A stretch of DNA of 64,000 bases from Giardia muris (taxonomy: Eukaryota; Fornicata; Diplomonadida; Hexamitidae), in NCBI GenBank assembly GCA_006247105.1, contig CM016925.1, forward strand, positions 2,046,001-2,110,000, given 5' to 3'. The position numbers and the translations under genes are program-made. This document shows positions 55,829 to 64,000 of the stretch, in pieces. Positions within the stretch are counted from its first letter, which is position 1; each line of letters begins with the position of its first letter. The notes below the pieces were generated by a model, which saw only the letters and a program-made list of their open reading frames with translations, was not told where the DNA came from and made no database searches.

Positions 55829-56810
55829 GAGCCTTGTACGCTATCCAGCTGAGTGTACACCCAAGGATATGACAGTCGATTCGATCCAAGACACCTCCAT
55901 GCCCCGGAATCACCTTCCCAAAGTCCTTCGTGCCCGCCGCCCTCTTGATTAAAGAGGCTGTCAGACCGCCTACAGGCCCTATTGTCGCAACCCAAGTGGC
56001 CATAATCAGCGAGTATCTGTAAAGAGGACTGGATGGATACATGTACATTGATTGTCCGGTACCCACCGCCGCATACTCCGCTGCCATCCGAGCAGCAACC
56101 TCTCCTTCATCTAGCTCTCTAAGAACACCCGAGGATGCCCAATAGGCCAACCGTGGGCAAATGAAATGGCCTGCAATGAGGGTAACAAAGGCCGCACCCA
56201 GAAATCCCTCCCATGACTTCGAAGGAGAGACACGAATCATCTTATGCTTCCCAAGAGTTACTCCAAAGAGATATGCCGCTATATCGTTGATCGAGACAAG
56301 GGTGATCGGCACCAAGAAGAGGGCACGATCCACCATCGAGGCATGAACCACCAATGAGCCGAGAGAGATGAAGCCTAAAACAAAGACTAACCAGAGATAA
56401 TAGATCACAGCTCCTATAAAAGGAGGCTTAACACTGAAGAGAGATAGCATAATAGCTCCCGTGATAATCACAAACGTGAGAAGAGTCGAATAATGGGTAA
56501 GCTCAGTAGGAACGTCGAGCTTCTCTAACGCTGGATGCCGCTCACATAGAGACCCATAGATCTCCATAATGGGGAGCTGGTATGCCATCGCGGTGACCCC
56601 TACAACCCAGTAAGTTAGACCTTGACGAAAGGGAATGGACTTCTGCCCTTGAAGCATCGGGAGAATACGGAACATCTCGACGAAGCTGGATGCAATAAGA
56701 AGGCCCACGAACGCTGGGAGATATGGCGACCCAAGGAAGATGACATACCCGAAAAGGGCGATCAGAAAAGTCGTAGATATTGTGCGAACAACAAAGTCCC
56801 CTTTTCCCAT
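55818..56810 (-). CDS. CDS1: CDP-diacylglycerol synthase (phosphatidate cytidylyltransferase)
   Basis: 330 aa from the ATG at 56810 (MGKGDFVVRT), which follows ggaaaaaATG; the frame upstream begins only at a GTG. About seven TM helices and the family signature at about 280-315: SLIKRAAGTKDFGKVIPGHGGVLDRIDC, written here in parts: SLIKRAAGTKDFGKVI then PGHGGVLDRIDC. The NDIAAYLFG and SPSKSWEGF segments also match. It makes CDP-DAG from phosphatidic acid and CTP for phosphatidylinositol and other lipids, in the ER membrane. Convergent 11-bp overlap with the EF-hand-like gene. Confidence 0.95.
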   Translation of the reverse strand: MGKGDFVVRTISTTFLIALFGYVIFLGSPYLPAFVGLLIASSFVEMFRILPMLQGQKSIPFRQGLTYWVVGVTAMAYQLPIMEIYGSLCERHPALEKLDVPTELTHYSTLLTFVIITGAIMLSLFSVKPPFIGAVIYYLWLVFVLGFISLGSLVVHASMVDRALFLVPITLVSINDIAAYLFGVTLGKHKMIRVSPSKSWEGFLGAAFVTLIAGHFICPRLAYWASSGVLRELDEGEVAARMAAEYAAVGTGQSMYMYPSSPLYRYSLIMATWVATIGPVGGLTASLIKRAAGTKDFGKVIPGHGGVLDRIDCHILGCTLSWIAYKALSA

Positions 56811-57044
56811 TTTTTCCTGACTGTTACACACTCTCTAGTGTCTACAGCCGCACAGAAGGTAATACGCTGATTCGAGGCTAACTAGTCTTATGACTCTCTT
56901 TATTTTCTGATAGCTTGCCAAGTATTCGAACTCAACAACATTCTTACATCCCTTTACTGACTTCCTTCACTCGACGCGCCTGTCGCTTCATCCAAAGATA
57001 TCCCACGTCGCTAAATGCTCTTCTTTAAGACTCTTTCTCAGCTT
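56811..57044. other. Spacer without a recognised gene
   Basis: 234 bp of T/A-rich sequence between CDP-DAG synthase and the kinase remnant. No ATG frame of note. It contains TCCTTCACTCGA at 56963-56974, one base off the Giardia ncRNA-processing consensus. No tRNA fold is seen. Confidence 0.4.
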
Positions 57045-57262
57045 CTATATTACAAGTTCGAAAAGCCCCCAACTCATCTCTCCAATCACTGGATGATCTT
57101 CTTCAACGATAGCGATCACATTAGAGAAGGGGCACTTCCCAGTGCACAACTCATATCCAATCACTCCCAGGGCCCAGACGTCTCCACTACATCTACCCCA
57201 GTGCAGTACTCGGGACGATCGACCGCTCCTCCGGGAGGGCAGTACCGGAGATCGACGTCCTC
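57045..57262 (-). pseudogene. Kinase fragment (NEK-like), broken
   Basis: On the minus strand, SGDVWALGVIGYELCTGKCPF is the subdomain IX region of a protein kinase (DVWxLGxxxYEL; typical of Giardia NEK proteins). Upstream in a different frame, RYCPP and PEERS-type residues look like the preceding APE region, so at least one frameshift is present. No N-lobe, no HRD/DFG and no start. The fragment stops where VSP sequence begins on the other strand. It looks like a relic cut by a rearrangement. Confidence 0.6.
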
Positions 57263-57271
57263 GAGGGCTCG

Positions 57272-59071
57272 GTGGAGGTGAAGAACGCGAGGGCCCTCTC
57301 GTGTACGGAAGGAGCCGGGACGGGGGAGTATACAAGAGCGAGGACGACGTGCACTGTACAGAACTGTCAGGCATGCGTCGATGGTGATGACACGAAGTGC
57401 GAGACGTGCGACACTGACTACCTCAAGGACTCGGACGGCTCCAACTGCTACTCCTGCCCCTCCTGCACCAACTGTGCCACGGCGAGTTCTGACAACACCT
57501 GCGCCTCCTGCAAGACTGGATATGCCACTCCAGCCAATAAGTGCAACACCTGCGCCTCGGGCTACAAACCCGACAGCTCAAGCTCCATAACCCAGTGCTT
57601 CGAGTGCACGAGCTGCGACCACTGCACCGAGGCGAGCCAGGCCAACACCTGCAAGACGTGCGCAACTGGATACACTGTTGGAACCGGGACCTGCGTCTCC
57701 TGCACTGACACCACCAAGTGTTCTAACTGTGTCCAGGCGAGTGCTGAGAACACCTGCTCGGGTTGTGCGGACGAGTACTTCCTCGACACCAGCAACGGGA
57801 ACCAGTGCACGAAGTGCAGCGCGGGTTGTAAGACGTGCTCCGATGCCACTGCCACCACATGCTCCGCCTGCATGCCCGGCTACAACCACGACAGCGGCGC
57901 CAAGACCTGCACTGCCTGTACCGTCACTGGCTGCAAGACCTGCGACACCGATGTCGCCACATGCTCGGAGTGCCTCGACGGCTACCACTCTACCACAGCC
58001 GCCGACTCTTCTTCCGTCACCTGCACGGCCTGCGACCTCCAGAACTGTGGAGCCTGCAACACTGACAAGAGCCAGTGCGAGGCGTGCAAGAGCGGCTTCG
58101 GCCCGACCTACAACTCTTCCCTCTCCATCACGACCTGCAGCAAGTGCCCCGACAACTGCGAGAGCTGCATCGACCTCGGCCTCGGCTCGGGGCTCGTCTG
58201 TGTCGGGTGTCCAACTGGGAAGAACCCGATCAACGGAGAGTGCGTCGATGCGAACACAAAGATCTGCACGGGGTCCTCCGGCTCCTGCACTTCCTGCCTC
58301 AACGGCTTCCTGGCCTATCAGGGCGGATGCTTCTCTCCCCAGAAGGCGGCGGACCTCAAGATCTGCCCTCTGAAGAACCAGCTTCTTGTTGGGGACACGA
58401 CCGTCTGCAAGGAGTGCCCTTCCGGCTTCGTTCCATTTGACGGGACCTGCACGCCCCTGGCCACCGTCAACAAGAAGACGACGAGGGCGGCAGGCGCCAA
58501 CGACATCTGCCTCAACGAGGCCGGGACTGACCCCGTCTCGTCCAGTGCCACGAGGTGCGGGAGCTGCAAGAATCCGACTGGGAGTACTTCCCCCAACTAC
58601 TTCCTCTTCGAGGGCGGCTGCTATCCTGCATCCTCGACCCCCGGGACTTCGGTCGGGAGCCTCCTCTGCTCAGCGGCCACGAATGGAAAGTGCACTACTC
58701 CCGCCACCAACGCCCCCTTCATCCTCGATGCATCCTCAGGGGCCTTCACGGCCTGTCCGAAGGAGTGCGGGGCCTGCACCTCCTCGACCGTCTGCAGCTC
58801 CTGCGCCCTTGGGTACTACAACACGGCTAATGTGGCCTCTCCCTCCGACTGCACGGCCTGCCCCAGTGGGTGCACCTCCTGTCCAAATGGGAAGTGCAAC
58901 CTCTGCTGGGACGGCTCCACTCCCACCAACAATGCCTGCCCCTCTCCCCCCTCCTCCAGCTCCTCGGGGCTCTCTGGGGGTGCCATTGCGGGGATCGTCA
59001 TCGCCGTCCTTCTGGTCCTGGGAGGTCTCGGGGGCTTCCTCGGTTGGTGGTTCGGATGCAGGGGGAAGTGA
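57272..59071 (+). pseudogene. VSP missing start and signal peptide (C-terminal anchor intact)
   Basis: About 599 residues of cysteine-rich VSP: repeated CxxC pairs (CTNC, CKTC, CSAC, CTAC, CNLC), Ser/Thr/Asn-rich spacers, and the VSP C-terminus, with TM GAIAGIVIAVLLVLGGLGGF and tail CRGK. The open frame begins at 57125 and has no ATG and no signal peptide before the Cys-rich part, which starts VKNARALSC. It is therefore a 5'-truncated copy: a donor-type or dead VSP unless a start is supplied by rearrangement. VSPs coat the trophozoite and vary antigenically. The stop is followed by AGTGAAT. Confidence 0.85.
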
Positions 59072-59077
59072 GTGAAT
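59071..59077 (+). promoter_or_regulatory. Poly(A) signal AGTGAAT of the first VSP
   Basis: AGTGAAT matches the Giardia poly(A) consensus AGTRAAY. It shares its A with the VSP stop TGA (59069-59071) and overlaps the ATG (59076) that opens the next VSP-derived frame. So the VSP keeps an intact 3' end. Confidence 0.6.
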
Positions 59078-59903
59078 GGTGAGGGGAGGGAAGAACGCGA
59101 GAGTCCTCTCGTGTACGGAAGGGACGGCATCAGGCAACTGCAAGACGGGGAGCTGCCTCGACCTCGGGACGCTGGGGAAGGTCTGCAAGGAGTGCGCGAC
59201 CACGACCGAGGCCCCGATCGACGGGACGTGCAAGGCCCCAACAGCCAACGATTGTACGAAGGACACAACCACTGGTGTCTGCACGGCATGTACAGGGACC
59301 TACTTCCTCTTCTACGGGGGGTGCTACAACCAGGCAGGAGGCGAGGGTGCTGCTCTCTGCTCGGCGGCATCGAACGGGCAGTGCTCAGAGAGGGCCAGCG
59401 ATGCGACAGGCATCTTCGTGAAGGGGAGCGAGTCCAGCCCCTCAGGCCTCTACACCTGTGATGATAAGACGAACGGGGTTCCCAACTGCAAGACCTGCAC
59501 CTCCCCCGCCACCAACAAGCCCAAGTGCAATGCGTGCAGGACGGGCTTCCTCCCGGACCAGGACAAGTCAGAATGCATCCAGTCCTCCCTCCAGCACTGC
59601 CTCCTGGTGACCGATGCTGACACCTGCGAGGACGGCTGCAAGACGTGCGACTCCAGTGGCTGCTCGGAGTGCCTCGAGGGCCACCACTCTTCCTCCTCTT
59701 CTCCCGTCTCCTGTACGAAGTGCGTCCTCTCCAACTGTGTATCCCGTCCAGACAGCAAGGACGTCTGCACCTCCTGCCTCAACGGCTTCCAGGGGTATAT
59801 GGATGCGATCGGGCCGGCTTATGGGGGCGAGGAGGCCTCAACGAGCACCCCGAGGAGAGCTGTGGGCCTCCCGTCCTCGGGGCAGGTCGTTGGTAGTGGT
59901 TAG
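59076..59903 (+). pseudogene. Truncated second VSP fragment
   Basis: 275 residues starting MVRGGKNARVLSCTEG, that is, the same headless junction as the first VSP 4 bp upstream. Typical VSP body follows (CxxC pairs CTAC, CKTC, CNAC, CSEC, CTSC) up to about CLNGFQGYMD, then the frame runs into unrelated Gly/Ser/Arg-rich sequence and stops. There is no signal peptide, no TM and no CRGK. It is non-functional as a surface protein but could act as a recombination donor. The ATG may be accidental. Confidence 0.75.
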
Positions 59904-59968
59904 ATGCCCAGAGTGTCAGATGGGGGCCTCAGTGGAAGGCTGGTGAAGGGGATGTTTGATGTTCAAAA

Positions 59969-61879
59969 ATGTCTCTTACAGACTTGATGAGGGCGGCCGG
60001 GAGAGGAGACCTCGAGGGCGTGAAAAGGAACTTCAATCAGGTTGGAAGGAAGGATGAATATGGTCAGACGGCTCTGATATGGGCTGCAAGATGGGGTCGC
60101 GCCAATTGCATTCCTCTACTCGAGAAGGAGATTGGAATGCAGGACAACAGGGGATGGACTGCACTGATGTATGCCGCCCTCACTGGCAATGCAGACTGTG
60201 TCCGGCTCCTCCTTTCAGAGGCCGGGAAGCAGACAACGAAGGAATGGTATGATTTCCCCCCCGGAATGACTGCTCTCATGATAGCAGCCCACTACAACCG
60301 CCCCGAAGTCGTCCAGCTCCTCCTCCCCTACGAACAGGGAATGAAGGACTCCAAAGGTCATACAGCTCAGTGGCATGCAAATAACAGCTCATGGAGAGGA
60401 GACTACACCCAGGTCCGGGAGCTCCTGGAGAACGAAGGAGCAGAGCGAATCCCTCCCCCGAAAGAGCAACCACCGCTTATGGTATCTGCAATCACTGGAG
60501 ACATCGAGGGAGTCAGGAAGCACTTGGATCGTGTTGGATATCAGGATCCGACTGGGACGACAGCCCTGATGATGGCAGCAAAATATGGCCACTCTGATTG
60601 CATCCCCTTCCTTGAGAAAGAGATCGGGATGCAGGACAACTGGGGATCGACTGCACTGATGAGGGCCGCCTCCAATGGCAATACGGACTGCGTCCGGCTC
60701 CTCCTTTCAGAGGCGGGAAGGCAATCGACGGAAAAATGGTATGACTTTCCCCCCGGAACGGCTGCTCTCATGATAGCAGCTCATCAGAGTCACCTTGAAA
60801 TCGTCAAACTCCTTCTCCCCTACGAACAGGGACTGAAAGATTCCAAAGGTCATACAGCTCAATGGCATGGGAACAATGGGGTATCATGGAGAGGAGACTT
60901 CACCCGAGTCCGTCAGCTCCTCAAGAACGAAGGGACAGAACGACTTCCCCCACCGGATCCTGAACTACTCATACTACAGTATCGTGTCAACGAACTCACT
61001 ACTGAGAACGACTCCCTCAAGAATGATCTCTCCTCCTCCAAGAATGCACACAATGAGACAAAGAAGGAGCTATCCCAACTGAATCGGGAAGTCTCCTCCC
61101 TCAAACAACAACTCCAGAAGGCCAACGAAGAGGCCAAGAAGAATCACGAGCTGAACGAGGCCCTGAACAAGAGGATACAGGAGGCCGAGAAGAGTCTTAC
61201 TGAGGCGAGGGAAGAGATCACTTCTCTCAAGAACCAGCTCACTGAGATGCAGAACACAATACTCAAGCAAGACAACAAGATCTCCCACCTACGCACAGAG
61301 AACGCTTCTCTTCAGGAGCAGCTATCCTCCTCCAAGAAGGCGCAAGGAGAAGCAGAGGAGAGGCTCTTCCAGATGAATCAAGAGATATCATCCCTCAAAG
61401 TCCAACTCTCCAAGACCAACGAAGAGAATGACGTCCTCCACAAACAGTTCGAGGACAGGGAACGACGGGACAGGGCTCAGATCGATCAGCTAACTGCAGA
61501 AGTCTCCTCCCTCAAACAGCAGCTCGACAATGCCATCGATGAGTCCAAGAGGCATGCGGAGATGAACGAGGACCTTCGAAAGGCCTCTGACCAGAATCGA
61601 GCCCTCATCAACGCCCTCACCACAGAGAAGGCGACCCTTCAAGAGCAGCTCTCCAAGACCACTGAGGACCTCAAGAGAGCACTTGCAGACCAGAAGGCCC
61701 AGAACCTCGCCCTCGAGAAGGAGGTTGCCCAATTGAGGACCGAGAGCCATGACATGAAAGACCTTCGGAGACGCCTCGAGGAAGTGGAGGAGGAGAAGAG
61801 GATCCTCCTCCAGAACCTCGCTGCTGTCGGGGGCAGGCTCACCAACCACCCCCAGGGCCTTGGAACGCCCACTGGATGA
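59969..61879 (+). CDS. Ankyrin repeat/coiled-coil protein built from a tandem duplication
   Basis: A 636-aa protein. Residues 6-165 and 170-330 are two near-copies of a four-repeat ankyrin block (offset 164 residues): both contain CIPxLEKEIGMQDN, DCVRLLLSEAG, WYDFPPG, LLLPYEQG and KDSKGHTAQWH. Residues 335-620 form a long coiled coil (ELTTENDSLKNDLSSSKNA...), in keeping with Giardia 21.1 or NEK-related ankyrin proteins carrying coils. No kinase domain. The start has initiator gttcaaaaATG. It follows the VSP fragments and is the last clear gene. Confidence 0.88.
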   Translation: MSLTDLMRAAGRGDLEGVKRNFNQVGRKDEYGQTALIWAARWGRANCIPLLEKEIGMQDNRGWTALMYAALTGNADCVRLLLSEAGKQTTKEWYDFPPGMTALMIAAHYNRPEVVQLLLPYEQGMKDSKGHTAQWHANNSSWRGDYTQVRELLENEGAERIPPPKEQPPLMVSAITGDIEGVRKHLDRVGYQDPTGTTALMMAAKYGHSDCIPFLEKEIGMQDNWGSTALMRAASNGNTDCVRLLLSEAGRQSTEKWYDFPPGTAALMIAAHQSHLEIVKLLLPYEQGLKDSKGHTAQWHGNNGVSWRGDFTRVRQLLKNEGTERLPPPDPELLILQYRVNELTTENDSLKNDLSSSKNAHNETKKELSQLNREVSSLKQQLQKANEEAKKNHELNEALNKRIQEAEKSLTEAREEITSLKNQLTEMQNTILKQDNKISHLRTENASLQEQLSSSKKAQGEAEERLFQMNQEISSLKVQLSKTNEENDVLHKQFEDRERRDRAQIDQLTAEVSSLKQQLDNAIDESKRHAEMNEDLRKASDQNRALINALTTEKATLQEQLSKTTEDLKRALADQKAQNLALEKEVAQLRTESHDMKDLRRRLEEVEEEKRILLQNLAAVGGRLTNHPQGLGTPTG

Positions 61880-63844
61880 CCTGCGTCCGGAGGCAGGAGC
61901 AGGAGGTCGGAAGGTCCGGCCGGATGAAGGAGTCCCCGTCGGTCCTCCTATGGGCCTCCGGGATCAACAGTCATCGTCCAGTGCCCCGGTCTTCGTCCTT
62001 CGATCAAGAGGAGTGAACGGGATCACGGGAGGGGACGAGAGGACGACCATGAGCCCCGGTTGATCTCAACCCGTCTCCATGAAGGAGGGCCAGCCTCCTC
62101 GGATCTGCCTGAGGGCATGGATGGAGAGCGGGGAAGGGCACCAGGTCGTGCATGGCTGTGTGAGCCAATGCCTGTTGCTCACTGCCCCGGACTCGTGACG
62201 GAAGTGGGTGTCCGGAGTTCACGCCCTCCAGCTCGTGGGGCCGTGCCACGAACTGGAGCCTGTTCGAGGAGCGTGAGGTGCACGGGTCGACGCCACCATG
62301 GACAGTATCCTCCTTGGTCGTCCCACGATGCACTGAGGATCCTCGGGGATGACAGCATCCACGACGACGGGTCCTCAGGCACAGGGAAGACCGTCCGAGT
62401 CGAACGGAGTGGGTGTTAGTCGGTTCGTGGAAGGACACGTTCTACCTCCTTCCCGACTGTGGTGGTATCGGGAGGTCCACCATCAGCTGGGGACGTCGGG
62501 GGGACCTGGAACCTCTGAGTTCGATCATCGGATGGAGCACGAGTCCTGTCCGACCTTATGGATCCCCTCGCTCTCGAACCCTGAGTCTGACACACCAGCC
62601 ACTGGTTCGTCCCCTCCTCGCCCCAACTCGGCCTCCGACTCTGATCGTCCCCTTGTCGTCGGATCCCTGCCTCCTTCTGGAACCCTTCTTGAAGCCACGA
62701 GGACCTCCTTGTCCACCCTTGCACGGATATCGTTCGAGTGGGGCTGTCATCACACGCCCGAGGAGGAGGAGAATACGAACGCCCCGAGACCTTTGCCATT
62801 GGGGAGCTCCTCCTGCAGGGACGTGCTCCCGGTCGTCCGTCTGACCCCTTCCCAACACGGACGCCAAGGAGGTCTCCGTTATCTCCACCTCGGACGGCTC
62901 TTCATCCGAGGTCATCCTGTCAGCAACATGCAGGGAATCGGGGGCAGGTCAAGTGGTGGGAGGGCTGGAGCAAGACGGACGCCTTCAGACTGGTAGGTAC
63001 GCGTATAGAGTGGCATCCTACCCTTCCCACCTCCTAGACGCCTGCACGTACAGGACCGATCGGACCGTCCCACGAGGGGGTTCGGGGAGGCGTCTCCCAA
63101 CCAGGCCTCTGACGTGCCGTGACGACCGGACTTCATCGAGGACCTCCTTGAGATACGACCAGGAGGCCCGGGGACATGGGGAGGACTGAAACACGTGCCT
63201 GGAGGCTGCACACAGGGAACGGGCTCACCTCCCTTCCGATCTTCCCGTCTCGACCCAGAACGGCAGCCCCATCACGAGTGCTTCCGGGGTCTCATACTAC
63301 GACCTCGAGACGTCCGGTCCAACCTGAGGCCTGATGGCACCCACAATGGGCTGGTCTATCCTGTCCAGGCACCCCGACGTATGAACCCAGCTGCTACGGT
63401 TCCACGTCCCCTCGAGCACACTCACGGACTGCATCTGGCATCACTTAGATCCGAGTCTCCTCACTTCTGGACGATGAGGGCTTCCAGGAGAGCAAGGATC
63501 CTAAGGACACAGGGGATGGGGAAGGGAGACGACTGGAGAGGAACGGGGCAGCTCGGTAACTACGGGAGCTGTTAGCTGGCCAGCAGTATGGACATGTCGG
63601 CCTGCATAGAGCTGTCCTGGTGGCCGGGACTAGGGCCGAGGCCCCCCGAGGCTCCCGTAGGTGGTCAGGCTGAAGGGTGCTCACTGGACGGGAGGTTGTC
63701 GTCGCTGTTCACGCAGTCCCCTTTCATCCTCCACATCATCTCGGACGTAGTGGACAATGATCTGCACAGGTACGTCGGGTAGCCGGCAGTGGAACCCAGC
63801 CCGGAGATAGGAATCACCCCAGCTCGCCAGCAGGAGTCAGGCGC
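61880..63844. other. About 2 kb GC-rich region without convincing genes
   Basis: Open frames occur on both strands but begin at non-ATG codons or show Pro/Arg/Gly/Ser-rich translations typical of GC-rich non-coding DNA. None has a domain or the spacing of a gene. A phrase GSSGTGKT (62369-62392) resembles a P-loop but is short and isolated, in a frame that stops soon after. No rRNA, tRNA, telomeric repeat or reverse transcriptase motif was recognised. It may be subtelomeric or decayed coding sequence. Confidence 0.55.
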
Positions 63845-64000
63845 TCACTGCGGGACAGCAGGCATGTACCCCCGGCTGACGTGGTTGGTCGTTGCTTCTA
63901 GACAGCGGAGGCGGTTGCAGCTGACCATCTGCTCGCACTCGAGGCACAGGGGACAGGCGTCTTCAAGCATCCGGGCCTGCTCCTTGCTGTCGAGCCCTCT
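63845..64000 (-). CDS. Partial Cys-rich frame running off the window
   Basis: A minus-strand frame is open from the window edge to TGA at 63847-63845, 51 residues with six Cys, including ACPLCLECEQ and SCNRLRC, that could bind zinc. It may be the C-terminus of a gene lying to the right, but its length and the surrounding low-information sequence mean it could be chance. Confidence 0.3.
   Translation of the reverse strand, partial: RGLDSKEQARMLEDACPLCLECEQMVSCNRLRCLEATTNHVSRGYMPAVPQ

Noticed and set aside
56963..56974. TCCTTCACTCGA, near the ncRNA-processing motif
   Set aside because: One mismatch at a position fixed in the consensus, and no RNA structure nearby.
57381..58440. Several ATG-led frames in other frames of the VSP, plus long minus-strand frames
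   Set aside because: Shadows of a cysteine-rich GC-rich gene; the CxxC pattern is in only one frame.
62369..62392. P-loop-like GSSGTGKT phrase
   Set aside because: Isolated, in a frame that stops soon after, without Walker B or other motor motifs; expected by chance in GC-rich sequence.
1..64000. Search by eye for CRISPR arrays, insertion sequences, tRNA and rRNA genes
   Set aside because: None seen; the eukaryotic gene content makes CRISPR and bacterial IS elements unlikely.

Overview
The window looks like a chromosomal segment of a Giardia species, most likely Giardia muris. That is inferred from gene content, not from a database search. Genes are almost all intronless ORFs packed on both strands, often with 2-40 bp between them. 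AT-rich initiator tracts sit directly on the start ATGs, and poly(A)-signal-like (A/T)GTRAA tracts overlap several stop codons. The gene set includes Giardia-type ankyrin proteins (the 'Protein 21.1' class), a NEK-ankyrin pseudokinase, flagellar genes (a KAP3 kinesin-II subunit and an outer-dynein-arm docking protein), a divergent TBP, and variant-specific surface protein (VSP) sequences ending in a membrane anchor plus CRGK. The CRGK tail without the final Ala of G. intestinalis VSPs is the reason for favouring G. muris.

Layout. 1-12,000: a partial gene at the left edge, a divergent (cenH3-like) histone H3, a PABP-like RRM protein, a small 4-TM protein, a large acidic protein with five perfect 87-bp repeats, a coiled-coil protein, a WRNIP1/RarA ATPase divergent from peptidyl-tRNA hydrolase 2, a ubiquitin-like membrane protein, TBP, an AGC kinase and a small 68-aa ORF. 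12,000-34,000: an FG nucleoporin, an E6AP-like HECT ligase (AZUL + HECT), a PP2A-type phosphatase, a p24 cargo receptor, the dynein docking coiled coil, a 59-aa DSS1/Sem1, a FERM-like protein, the NEK-ankyrin pseudokinase, ankyrin proteins, XPD helicase, an ncRNA-processing motif and Rpn7. 34,000-56,800: adenylate kinase, a MIF4G protein that may be an eIF4G, V-ATPase A, an AAMP/Sqt1-like WD40 protein, two unknowns, CK1, an ankyrin protein, transketolase, a Mis12-like helical protein, KAP3, a Bre1-like RING protein, a degenerate EF-hand-like protein and CDP-diacylglycerol synthase.

From about 56,800 the character changes. There is a broken kinase fragment, then a VSP with an intact C-terminal anchor but no start codon or signal peptide, then a second truncated VSP beginning with the same headless junction, then an ankyrin/coiled-coil gene built from a tandem duplication, and finally about 2.1 kb of GC-rich sequence without convincing genes. 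This reads as an accessory, possibly subtelomeric, VSP-bearing region next to a core housekeeping block.

Functional groupings visible here: proteasome/ubiquitin (DSS1, Rpn7, HECT ligase, Bre1-like RING, ankyrin-RING, UBL membrane protein), transcription/chromatin (H3 variant, TBP, XPD), translation (PABP-like, MIF4G/eIF4G-like, PTH2, uL16-chaperone-like WD40) and flagella (KAP3, dynein docking). Several starts were moved to an internal ATG because the longest open frame began at a non-ATG codon or overlapped a neighbour.
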